DNA of 64,000 bases from CAZTZY01 sp964617765 (lineage in GTDB: Bacteria > Pseudomonadota > Gammaproteobacteria > Pseudomonadales > DT-91): the NCBI GenBank assembly GCA_964617765.1, contig CAZTZY010000001.1, forward strand, positions 1 to 64,000. Direction: 5' to 3'. The notes under the pieces are model-generated. The model made no database searches. It saw nothing but the letters and a program-made list of their open reading frames with translations, and was not told the origin of the DNA. The position numbers and the translations under genes were made by a program. Positions 26,853 to 34,866 of this stretch are shown piece by piece (positions within the stretch are counted from its first letter, which is position 1; each line of letters opens with the position of its first letter).

Positions 26853-28565
26853 ATGCGCACTAGCCAAATCCTCATTGCCACCCTGAAAGAAACGCCATCC
26901 GATGCAGAGGTTATTAGCCATCAATTAATGTTGCGTGCCGGCTTGATTCGCAAACTTGCTTCTGGCCTTTATAGTTGGCTGCCAATGGGTTTGCGTGTAC
27001 TGCGCAAAGTAGAAGCCATTGTACGCGAAGAAATGGATCGTAGCGGTGCACAAGAAGTGTTAATGCCTATTGTACAGCCTGCTGACCTTTGGGAAGAGTC
27101 CGGCCGCTGGCAACAATATGGACCGGAATTATTGCGTATACATGATCGCCATGATCGTCCTTTTTGCCTGGGCCCTACTCACGAAGAAGTGATCACCGAT
27201 CTCATACGCCATGAAATTAATAGCTACAAACAACTACCCATGAATTTCTATCAAATCCAGACCAAGTTTCGCGATGAGGTACGCCCACGTTTTGGCTTGA
27301 TGCGTGGCCGCGAATTCACCATGAAAGATGCCTACTCGTTTCATGCCTCACAGGAATGCTTACAAAAAACCTATCAGGTGATGCATGACACCTATAGCCG
27401 CATCTTTACACGCATTGGTCTGGAGTTTCGGGCAGTGGATGCCGATACCGGCAGTATTGGCGGTAGTGCTTCCCATGAATTCCATGTACTTGCAGACTCC
27501 GGGGAAGATGACATTGTTTTCAGCAATACCAGTGCTTTTGCAGCCAATATAGAAAAAGCCGAAGCGATTGCTGATAAAAAACAGGCAGATGCACCCAACC
27601 AGCCATTAACAAAAATTGCCACCCCGAATACCCACAGCATTGAAGAAGTTTGTACATTCTTTAAAACAGAAGCAAAAAATACAGCTAAAACGTTAGTGGT
27701 TTTAGGTAAGCTGGATGAAAACGGAAAGCAGCCAATAATTGCCCTGATCCTTCGCGGGGATCATGAACTGAACGAAATCAAGGCAGAAAAACTGGGTGAC
27801 ATAGCCTTACCTTTAACCTTGGCCTCCGAAAATGACATCAAGACAACCCTGAATTGCAACATTGGTTCATTAGGCCCTAACCTCAGCATCAAAACCTACG
27901 TAGATCGCAGTGCTGCCGTATTAAGTGATTTTATCTGCGGAGCCAATGAGGATGGATATCATCTCACCGGATTTAACTGGGGTCGTGATAGCAAAGCCGA
28001 GAATATCGTAGATATTCGCAATGTCGTTAATGGTGACATAAGCCCTGACGGACAGGGTGCACTGGTTATCAAGCGTGGCATTGAAGTAGGCCATATATTC
28101 CAGCTCGGCACAAAATACAGTGAGGCTATGAAAGCCACTGTACTCAATGAAAATGGCAAAGCCCAAACCATGATTATGGGCTGTTATGGTATTGGTGTAT
28201 CCCGCGTTGTCGCAGCAGCCATTGAGCAAAATAATGATTCTCAAGGCATTATCTGGCCCGATGCCATTGCACCATTCAAAGTCGCGATTGTGCCTTTAAA
28301 TTACCAAAAATCAGAGGCCGTAAAAAAAGCCGCGGATGAACTTTACCTGCAACTTAAGACAAATGGTGTCGAAGTATTATTAGATGATCGTGATGAACGT
28401 CCTGGCGTTAAATTTGCTGATATGGAACTGATTGGCATTCCTCACCGCGTTGTCATAGGCGATAAAAGTCTTAATGAAGGTGTTATTGAATATAAACATC
28501 GGCGTAGCGGAGAGGCAAAAAATGTGCCCTTAGCTCACATTTATACATTTCTTTCTGAATTATAA
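26853..28565 (+). CDS. proS: Prolyl-tRNA synthetase, bacterial type
   Basis: This class II synthetase of 570 aa has the bacterial layout: motif 1/2 in the N-terminal half ([38 protein letters not shown] in pieces), then the editing insertion (about 225-385) that clears Ala-tRNA-Pro, motif 3 ([13 protein letters not shown]) and the anticodon-binding domain ([20 protein letters not shown]). It is the last core housekeeping gene before the accessory region. A small thioredoxin-like gene follows 16 nt later and is probably cotranscribed. Confidence 0.97.
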   Translation: MRTSQILIATLKETPSDAEVISHQLMLRAGLIRKLASGLYSWLPMGLRVLRKVEAIVREEMDRSGAQEVLMPIVQPADLWEESGRWQQYGPELLRIHDRHDRPFCLGPTHEEVITDLIRHEINSYKQLPMNFYQIQTKFRDEVRPRFGLMRGREFTMKDAYSFHASQECLQKTYQVMHDTYSRIFTRIGLEFRAVDADTGSIGGSASHEFHVLADSGEDDIVFSNTSAFAANIEKAEAIADKKQADAPNQPLTKIATPNTHSIEEVCTFFKTEAKNTAKTLVVLGKLDENGKQPIIALILRGDHELNEIKAEKLGDIALPLTLASENDIKTTLNCNIGSLGPNLSIKTYVDRSAAVLSDFICGANEDGYHLTGFNWGRDSKAENIVDIRNVVNGDISPDGQGALVIKRGIEVGHIFQLGTKYSEAMKATVLNENGKAQTMIMGCYGIGVSRVVAAAIEQNNDSQGIIWPDAIAPFKVAIVPLNYQKSEAVKKAADELYLQLKTNGVEVLLDDRDERPGVKFADMELIGIPHRVVIGDKSLNEGVIEYKHRRSGEAKNVPLAHIYTFLSEL

Positions 28566-28581
28566 AATTAAAATTATCGTT

Positions 28582-29052
28582 ATGAATTTCAGTCTTTTTA
28601 CAAATTTACTCCACTGGAAAATATTTTATCGAATTTTTTCAGTATTGTTGATGTTCAATATATTTAATTGTTCCGCCGCAAATCTCGATCTAACAGAATA
28701 CAAGGGAAAAGTAGTCTATATAGATTTTTGGGCCACATGGTGCAATCCCTGCCTGAAAGCTTTTCCATGGATGTCAGTGCTTGAAACAAAATTCAGCGGG
28801 AAGAATTTTGTAATTCTTATCGTTAATGTAGATACCGATATTAAATTGGCAGAACAATTTCTCCAAAAGCATCCACTTAAAGCTGTAACTATTTTTGATT
28901 CCGATAATTCCATTGCCAAGCAATTCAATATTAATGCTATGCCAACTTCCTTTATTTTTGATACAAAGGGTGAACTGGTAGAAAAATACTCAGGGTTTAA
29001 TGAACAAAAAACCAGGCGCATTGAAGAAAAAATTACTCATCTACTAAATTGA
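28582..29052 (+). CDS. Exported thioredoxin-like (TlpA/ResA-type) protein
   Basis: This 156-aa protein has a hydrophobic N-terminal segment (about 12-33) and the redox motif WATWCNPC (Cys54, Cys57). The cis-proline loop is AMPTSFIFD. This is the TlpA/ResA layout, a periplasmic membrane-tethered thiol reductase. It is encoded 16 nt after proS. Its last 20 nt overlap the 3' end of the converging cysteine-synthase-like gene. Because it lies at the boundary of the accessory region it may serve the exported Cys-rich or heme proteins encoded further right, but nothing in the sequence proves this. Confidence 0.9.
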   Translation: MNFSLFTNLLHWKIFYRIFSVLLMFNIFNCSAANLDLTEYKGKVVYIDFWATWCNPCLKAFPWMSVLETKFSGKNFVILIVNVDTDIKLAEQFLQKHPLKAVTIFDSDNSIAKQFNINAMPTSFIFDTKGELVEKYSGFNEQKTRRIEEKITHLLN

Positions 29053-30007
29053 GTCCCTTTAGTTGCAGCCATTTTTTATTATAAATCGTATCTATATAAC
29101 GCTGACCATCATCCGCAACCAGAATGACGACATTTTTTGACCGGGTTTGCATCTGACAATATTTAATTGCAGCTGCCAATACTGCGCCTGTGGACGGCCC
29201 TGCGAACACTCCCTCCTTATGTAAAAGTGCATGTGTAAATTTAGCCGTTTCAAATGCATCAACAACCAAAGCTGTATCTATAACAGAAAAATCACATAAG
29301 GGCGGTTTAAAACTCGTACCAATACCCTCAGATAACCACGCCTCACTTTCCATTGGAATAGTATTATCTAACGCATTTGCCAGAATCGACCCTCTTGGAT
29401 CTGCCAACACTATTTCCACTAGCTGATTCTGGCTTTTCAAATACCGGCCAACACCGGTAATCGTTCCACCCGTACCCACACCACAAATGAAGGTATCTAC
29501 ATTTGCTTGCATTTGATCCCATATCTCGGGGCCAGTTGATTCAAAATGAGCGGCAACATTAGCCTTATTCGAAAACTGATCAATAAAAAAATGCTTTGGG
29601 TTTTGAGTAGCAATGGTTTTAGATAACTGCAAAAAATGCTCAGGATGATCGAGACCCACATCGGAACGGGTAAGCCTAACATTTACCCCCATACCCTCCA
29701 GGCTATGAATTTTATCAACACTCATCTTATCAGGCACAACACAACAGATAGAGTAGCCTCGCGGCATTGCAACCATTGCAAGACTTATACCGGTATTACC
29801 TGCAGTGCCCTCAACAAGTACAAAACCTGGCTGGATTTTACCGGAAGACTCAGCGGCATTTATCATAGAAAGTGCAATACGGTCTTTTATCGAACCGGAA
29901 GGATTTTGGCTTTCAAGCTTGGCAAATAAACGGCATTTTCCAGTATCAAATCGGGTCAATTCAATAATAGGGGTATTACCAATGACGGATTCCAAAGATT
30001 TATGCAT
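29033..30007 (-). CDS. Cysteine synthase-like PLP-dependent enzyme (CysK/CysM family)
   Basis: This fold-type II PLP enzyme of 324 aa has the Schiff-base lysine K41 in NPSGSIKDR. The substrate loop EGTAGNTG is at about 66-73, with TAGNTG instead of the common TSGNTG. The phosphate-binding loop is CGVGTGGTITG, with GPSTGAVLAA near the C-terminus. The start is ATG at 30007, within the overlap ATGCATAA with the desaturase stop; the 11 upstream codons belong to that gene's end. The family makes cysteine from O-acetylserine but also does beta-replacement with other nucleophiles in natural-product pathways. Being the last gene of a coupled operon with an oxygenase and a desaturase suggests a pathway role rather than bulk sulfur assimilation; that is inference. 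Confidence 0.9.
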   Translation of the reverse strand: MHKSLESVIGNTPIIELTRFDTGKCRLFAKLESQNPSGSIKDRIALSMINAAESSGKIQPGFVLVEGTAGNTGISLAMVAMPRGYSICCVVPDKMSVDKIHSLEGMGVNVRLTRSDVGLDHPEHFLQLSKTIATQNPKHFFIDQFSNKANVAAHFESTGPEIWDQMQANVDTFICGVGTGGTITGVGRYLKSQNQLVEIVLADPRGSILANALDNTIPMESEAWLSEGIGTSFKPPLCDFSVIDTALVVDAFETAKFTHALLHKEGVFAGPSTGAVLAAAIKYCQMQTRSKNVVILVADDGQRYIDTIYNKKWLQLKGLNLVDE

Positions 30008-30944
30008 TGCCCAACTCTGTTGCAGAAGCCAACAATTCATGAAGTTTAGGCATATTTAAGGCTGGAACCATAGGAAACTCATGATGCTCACGATGATAAT
30101 ATCTAAATAAATCTGAACTAAACTGTCTTAATATCCAAGGGACATTTCTGGAGTTAGAGTTCTTTTTCAAGTCCCCAGACGTGTCACTCCAATTGTGATC
30201 CATAATATCCATAAACTTTAGAATAGCAGGAAATGTTGTATACATTGGCAACAGCCAAAAAAGCAAAAACAAATTCCAGCTATCACTCAAATACAATAAA
30301 AACACAATCACGATATAACCAGCCCATCGAAACAATAATTCTTGATTCATTTCTTTATCGCCTGCGACAGGCAACAATAAACGTAAATGATTATAACGAT
30401 GCTTAATAAATTCCTTACCCCCGGGGAAAACATAATCTTGCTTAAACTTGAAAAACCCATAAAACGAGCCAAAAACAGCATTAAGCATAGCCTTTAGAAT
30501 ATCGACCCGACTAAAAGGTTTTATATTTTCCCCTGTGCATACCCTTTGTAAATAATTAGGATCTTGCTCCGTCATCAAATAACGATGGTGTAATCGATGT
30601 ACTCGACGCCACTGCACATAAGAAAAAACTTCGACATGATGGAAAAATGGGATAATACAAAAAACGAGGGAAAAATATTTATTAGCCTTTGCTCCTTTGA
30701 AAAACTTGTAGTGCGCTGCCTCATGATTTATTTCATAAATACTGGCTTGCCGTGCTCCAATAACAAAGAGGCCAATAATAATGACCAGAGGATGAGGATT
30801 AAAATGATACAGGATGGGAAATATAATAATCTGGATTAATGTACGTGAAAATATATAAAAACCTTGCCAATATGAAATAAGCTGCAGCTCTTTAACAGTT
30901 TCAAGAACTTCACGACTATATAATGTTGAGCTTGTTTTTTTCAT
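30000..30944 (-). CDS. Membrane fatty acid desaturase-like diiron enzyme
   Basis: This 314-aa integral membrane protein has the three histidine boxes of the desaturase/hydroxylase superfamily: HEAAH (74-78), HRLHH (116-120) and HREHH (284-288, in YHREHHEFP). Four or more hydrophobic segments are visible (about 35-65, 88-108, 205-225, 226-248). It could desaturate or hydroxylate an acyl chain or another lipid. Its start overlaps the HDO gene by 29 nt and its stop overlaps the cysteine-synthase-like gene by 8 nt. That points to translational coupling and a shared pathway. The substrate is not deducible. Confidence 0.9.
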   Translation of the reverse strand: MKKTSSTLYSREVLETVKELQLISYWQGFYIFSRTLIQIIIFPILYHFNPHPLVIIIGLFVIGARQASIYEINHEAAHYKFFKGAKANKYFSLVFCIIPFFHHVEVFSYVQWRRVHRLHHRYLMTEQDPNYLQRVCTGENIKPFSRVDILKAMLNAVFGSFYGFFKFKQDYVFPGGKEFIKHRYNHLRLLLPVAGDKEMNQELLFRWAGYIVIVFLLYLSDSWNLFLLFWLLPMYTTFPAILKFMDIMDHNWSDTSGDLKKNSNSRNVPWILRQFSSDLFRYYHREHHEFPMVPALNMPKLHELLASATELGNA

Positions 30945-31575
30945 ACCACTTTAAATATATCTCGGACCTTTTCAATCGATCATTAATGCCATCTAAAACA
31001 CTCGAGTAATGCCGCTCATTACTAGCGATAAGCGGTAACACTAAATCATCCAGGGCTTTCATCGAATGTACAGATTCGCAGGCACTATGTAAAACCATAA
31101 ATTCAATATCTGATTTTGGAATCTGAAAACGTTGTAACCCTTCTATCAGCTGATCATAGCGTTTTCCCGCCATCCGTTCTGTTGCAAAAAAACCACCACA
31201 AAAAAAGCCAAATTCTTTTTCGCTCACACATTCAGGTGTAAACGTGTAATTAAGTGCTTTTAATTTTTCATGATCAACAGCCGTATCAATGTCTACAGTT
31301 TCCATCAAATTTATCATCATGGTTTTAAATAATTCAGAGTGGCCTCTTTCTTCAGCGATATGATGTTTGATTTCAGGAAGCAAAAAATCAGGAGTTTTTG
31401 CCAACCAGCGTTCAATATAATCCCTAAATGCCGGCTGCATACTGTCCCAGTATAAAAAGGTAACTATCTCCTTCAATGTAGCCTGCGTCTCAAGATAACG
31501 ATAGAGCTGGCTATTGTGAGCATAGGAGGATTCTACCAGATTCGTAAATTCATTTTTTATATCTGAAAGCTTCAT
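30916..31575 (-). CDS. Heme-oxygenase-like diiron oxygenase (HDO/TenA-like fold)
   Basis: This all-helical protein of 219 aa shows candidate metal ligands in the HDO pattern: E76-x-x-H79 in HIAEERGHSELF, E133 in FFATERMAG, and H170 with E167 in HSACESVHSMKAL. The order and spacing resemble UndA-type enzymes, which use a non-heme diiron centre for oxidative decarboxylation, N-oxygenation or related chemistry. No signal peptide is seen, so it is cytoplasmic. Its ATG overlaps the upstream FG-GAP gene's stop (ATGA). Together with the downstream desaturase it suggests oxidation of a fatty or amino acid. A cofactor-free TenA/PqqC-like role is the alternative. Confidence 0.75.
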   Translation of the reverse strand: MKLSDIKNEFTNLVESSYAHNSQLYRYLETQATLKEIVTFLYWDSMQPAFRDYIERWLAKTPDFLLPEIKHHIAEERGHSELFKTMMINLMETVDIDTAVDHEKLKALNYTFTPECVSEKEFGFFCGGFFATERMAGKRYDQLIEGLQRFQIPKSDIEFMVLHSACESVHSMKALDDLVLPLIASNERHYSSVLDGINDRLKRSEIYLKWYEKNKLNII

Positions 31576-33794
31576 GGTGAATGATGGTGCACATGATCTG
31601 TCGCATCAGTATTTTCAAAATTAAGTATGTTCAAATCCAAATATCTCGGCGTTACATTACCTTCCTTGATATAGACGATTTTATTCATATTAATATCATT
31701 ATAAACTTCTGGCTGCAGATCACCTCTCCAGGTAATAGATATGGATTCTATTGAAAAAGCATTACCCAAACCAATTTGGGCCTGTAATGGATTAGCGCCA
31801 AACGTACTGCCATGGTCAACCACCCTATAAATTTCCTTTAAACCTTCGTAAGTTTTGACCAAAATTTTAATTTTTGCACCAATAGCAGATCTATTTGCAT
31901 TGACACCTTCAAGGCGCAATGTAATCCATCTGTTAGTATTTCCGGGATTTTGGTACAAGGCCGGGAAAAATTTATCTCCAGGAAATCCACCTCCAAATTG
32001 CGCCGCAATATCCTGATCACCATCGTTATCAACATCAGCAAAGGCAATACCATGGCCTTTCTGCAAATTACCTACACCTGCAGAAATAGTAGCATCTACG
32101 AATCTCTTGCCATTGATGTTCAAAAATAATCTATTCGGTTCAATCTGATCAAATGCCACACCCCCTGTACCCATATAAATATCCAAGAATCCATCATTAT
32201 TCACATCACCGAAATTAATTCCCATTGTAGGCAAATACATATCCAATCCCATAAGCCCAGTCACATCCCAGAAAATTCCATAACCTAAATTATGGAATAA
32301 TTTCATCGTCTCACCATTTACATGCTTCCCATTCAATTGCTGGGCATACTGAACACCCTGGGAATAAGCGTCAAAACTGGCAACAAATAAATCCTGCCAG
32401 CCATCATTATCATAATCAAAAAACCAGGTTCCAAATGAAAATTGTGGCTGACTGATATCGACACCTAAATCCATTCGAATAAATCCTTTCCCTTTATCAT
32501 TCAAATAAAATTCGTTATAACTAGGCGAGTAAGACAAGAACAAATCAAGCCAGCCATCATTATTAACATCGCCCCATGCTGCGGATTTGCAACGTTTATC
32601 ATTTTGCCCAACAACTCCCATCCCTAACGTTTTAATAAAATGTCCCTTATCATTTTTGAATAATTCCGGTGAACTCAATTCGTTACAAACGAATAAATCT
32701 ACCCACCCGTCATTGTTATAATCACCCCAGATAGAAGCCAATGTGAAATTTCTCCCGGTGCGCAATCCCACTTCATTTGTTACATCCTTAAACTTCCCAT
32801 CACCATTATTTTGGTAAAGCTCATTAAAATTGATTGGCAAATTAATCAGGTAGCTATCATTCTCCCAGCCACCGCTAGACATATATAAATCAAGATCACC
32901 ATCATTATCGTAATCAGCTGAAATAATCCCGATACTATTTTTTACTTGATCGACGCCAGAATCTAACGTTTTATCAATATATGATCCATTACCATCACTT
33001 TCAAAATATATAACAGGATCACAAAAACCCAGCGATGAAAACATAATATCCAGATAGCCGTCCCCATTGAAATCATCAACAGCAACCCCTCCCGCCTCCT
33101 GGGAATATGCCTGCAAACCTAAAAGTCCTGCAACATCTCTGAATCTCGCTATATATCCAGAAGATTTAAATAATGAGGGTTGCAAAAGATACTCGGCGGG
33201 AACTCCTTCAGGATATGTACCGAGCGTTTGATGTGCAATATTCAACAACCACACGATGGATTCATCGGGTCCGTATATCTGCAAATACTCCATGAAGGTT
33301 TTAATAGCCGCAGTCGATCCGTACTTATCTTTATGCATTGCATTTTGCGACAACGGAAAAATACAACTATCCGAATTATGATTTTCCACACAGTTTTTCA
33401 ATTCCCCCAATCGAAACTCATATATCCCTTTTGTACGTAAAAGTTCTTTTTTTATAGCTGCAGTTTCTTCATTTTCAGGCATTTTTTTTATCATGTCATA
33501 AGCGTTATTAATTTCCAAAACACCCTTATATATTGTTGTTTCTTCGTACATATAAGCCTGAGCTTTTTGTAATGCAACCTCAATTTTTTCAGGATTATTA
33601 CTAACATCCGATCCTGATACATCAAGAAGTGTTAATTTTTTATCTAACTCCAGTATTCGAGAATTTGTACAGTTCTTAACCGCCTCACAACGATCATTAT
33701 TTTTTTCTGAATATACAACACAGTCACTAACAAGAAAGGCAAATGCATTAGTACTTATACATATTAAAAATAGGGCTTTTATACATTTCGACAT
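31572..33794 (-). CDS. Secreted FG-GAP/VCBS repeat protein with C-terminal ASPIC/UnbV domain
   Basis: This 740-aa exported protein has a signal peptide ending near AFA (residue 19). The N-terminal region (about 25-220) is helical and possibly TPR-like. Seven calcium-type loops follow (DDFNGDGYLDI, ADYDNDGDLDL, GDYNNDGWVDL, GDVNNDGWLDL, FDYDNDGWQDL, GDVNNDGFLDI, ADVDNDGDQDI), forming an integrin-alpha-like propeller. The C-terminal ASPIC/UnbV domain (NRWITLRLEG...RSAIGAKI, then a QIGLG and IESISITWRG) ends it. It is a paralogue of the protein at 47391-49778. It abuts the 45-aa gene (TGA-ATG) and overlaps the HDO gene, so a surface protein is translated in one operon with pathway enzymes. Confidence 0.92.
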   Translation of the reverse strand: MSKCIKALFLICISTNAFAFLVSDCVVYSEKNNDRCEAVKNCTNSRILELDKKLTLLDVSGSDVSNNPEKIEVALQKAQAYMYEETTIYKGVLEINNAYDMIKKMPENEETAAIKKELLRTKGIYEFRLGELKNCVENHNSDSCIFPLSQNAMHKDKYGSTAAIKTFMEYLQIYGPDESIVWLLNIAHQTLGTYPEGVPAEYLLQPSLFKSSGYIARFRDVAGLLGLQAYSQEAGGVAVDDFNGDGYLDIMFSSLGFCDPVIYFESDGNGSYIDKTLDSGVDQVKNSIGIISADYDNDGDLDLYMSSGGWENDSYLINLPINFNELYQNNGDGKFKDVTNEVGLRTGRNFTLASIWGDYNNDGWVDLFVCNELSSPELFKNDKGHFIKTLGMGVVGQNDKRCKSAAWGDVNNDGWLDLFLSYSPSYNEFYLNDKGKGFIRMDLGVDISQPQFSFGTWFFDYDNDGWQDLFVASFDAYSQGVQYAQQLNGKHVNGETMKLFHNLGYGIFWDVTGLMGLDMYLPTMGINFGDVNNDGFLDIYMGTGGVAFDQIEPNRLFLNINGKRFVDATISAGVGNLQKGHGIAFADVDNDGDQDIAAQFGGGFPGDKFFPALYQNPGNTNRWITLRLEGVNANRSAIGAKIKILVKTYEGLKEIYRVVDHGSTFGANPLQAQIGLGNAFSIESISITWRGDLQPEVYNDINMNKIVYIKEGNVTPRYLDLNILNFENTDATDHVHHHSP

Positions 33795-33932
33795 TCATTC
33801 AACCTGTTTTTTTTCTGAAAATCTTTTATACAAAAATTTTATTATTTCCAGAATAATGGAAATAATAAAAGGCCAATAAAATAATCCTATAACATTTAAC
33901 CTGTGCATTTCATTTATCAAATAATCAAGCAT
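33795..33932 (-). CDS. 45-aa single-span membrane peptide
   Basis: This short ORF lies between two larger genes. It reads MLDYLINEMHRLNVIGLF, then YWPFIISIILEIIKFLY, then KRFSEKKQVE. That gives a short amphipathic start, one transmembrane helix (about 13-35) and a basic tail, so the tail should be cytoplasmic. The ATG at 33932 overlaps the end of the methyltransferase gene in the pattern ATGCTTGA (8 nt). Its TGA is directly followed by the ATG of the FG-GAP gene. This exact stop-start fit on both sides is the main evidence that it is real. No homologue is recognised; it could be an assembly or anchoring subunit for the membrane enzymes of the operon. Confidence 0.7.
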   Translation of the reverse strand: MLDYLINEMHRLNVIGLFYWPFIISIILEIIKFLYKRFSEKKQVE

Positions 33933-34611
33933 TTTTAAACCATCGCTTCCACATAGCCAATTTCATTAATGGGATAAACATTGGTGTTCTTTTTTGATAA
34001 TCGACATATTGCTGACCAAATTGCTTAACAAGTTTTCGTTCTTCTATTGGCAATCCGATCATTAAATATAGAATAATTAAAATATAGACAATTAAACCAC
34101 CCATACTATTTATTCCAGGGAGCAACATCATCAACAAGGCAAAATATAATGGATGCCTGACAATACTATAAAAATAATTTGTTTTTAAATTATAGGTAAT
34201 TTCAACATTTTTATTTTTTATGATACGCAACATCAGAAATATACCTCGTACCATTTGTTTGATGCCTGAGTAATACAGAAAATCTATCTGCACAAGAACC
34301 AATACAAAACACCAGTAACCCACTTGTGATATATAACCTATTGCGGTTTGAGTATGCTGATCAAATGAAAATAATTGTTGCTGTGGAATATGCTCATAAA
34401 TAAATGGCATTGCTATACCAAAATATAATTTGAGTGATATATATACGTAAATAATTCTCCAGAAATACTCTACAAAAAAATCAGATGTAATTTTGGCCAA
34501 TAACTCTTTAAAGCTTATCTGGGCGCAGATTGTATGAAAGCTGGCAAATAAACAAAACAATCCTATTGCTTCAAGTAGTGCCAATCCATTGAACTCTAAC
34601 CATTCTATCAT
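33925..34611 (-). CDS. ICMT/NnrU-like integral membrane methyltransferase
   Basis: This 228-aa polytopic protein has about six hydrophobic segments. The C-terminal signature of the isoprenylcysteine carboxyl methyltransferase/PEMT/NnrU superfamily is present: IVRHPLYFALL (RHP at 152-154) and LPIEERKLVKQFG (EE at 190-191), then YVDYQKRTP. These residues form the SAM site in relatives. Substrates in the superfamily include prenylcysteine, phospholipids and methanethiol (MddA). It is the first gene of the coupled six-gene operon, with an AAAGG ribosome site, and overlaps the 45-aa ORF. Methylation of a lipid or thiol product of the operon is plausible but unproven. Confidence 0.82.
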   Translation of the reverse strand: MIEWLEFNGLALLEAIGLFCLFASFHTICAQISFKELLAKITSDFFVEYFWRIIYVYISLKLYFGIAMPFIYEHIPQQQLFSFDQHTQTAIGYISQVGYWCFVLVLVQIDFLYYSGIKQMVRGIFLMLRIIKNKNVEITYNLKTNYFYSIVRHPLYFALLMMLLPGINSMGGLIVYILIILYLMIGLPIEERKLVKQFGQQYVDYQKRTPMFIPLMKLAMWKRWFKNA

Positions 34612-34644
34612 TGATTTACCTTTCTCTTATAACCGCAATTACTG

Positions 34645-34675
34645 ATTATATGATTTTATTTGTTAACAGTTTATA
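34645..34675 (-). promoter_or_regulatory. Possible promoter of the six-gene operon
   Basis: A perfect TATAAT (34650-34645 on the minus strand) lies about 35 nt upstream of the methyltransferase ATG. The -35 region (TAAACT/AAACTG, about 17 nt further) is poor, so this is a tentative call. Confidence 0.3.
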
Positions 34676-34806
34676 ACGGATCATGCTTTATGTATTGCCC
34701 ATTTATTGATTACTAAACATCATGGCCAGATTATTTTTTTTACTTATTAACTTTTAAGAACTCACACATCTATATAACCTTTAAAGATAAAAACTTTTTC
34801 AAAGGC

Positions 34807-34840
34807 AAAAAAAAACGAACCTGACTAAAGGTTCGTTCCT
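34807..34840 (-). terminator. Rho-independent terminator after the giant repeat protein
   Basis: A 9-bp stem AACGAACCT / AGGTTCGTT (6-nt loop) at 34814-34837 has a long A-run on its left, which reads as T9 on the minus strand. It lies about 30 nt past the stop of the gene at 34867 and separates it from the six-gene operon. Confidence 0.92.
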
Positions 34841-34866
34841 AATCTAACGCTATCAACTCTTTGTGC

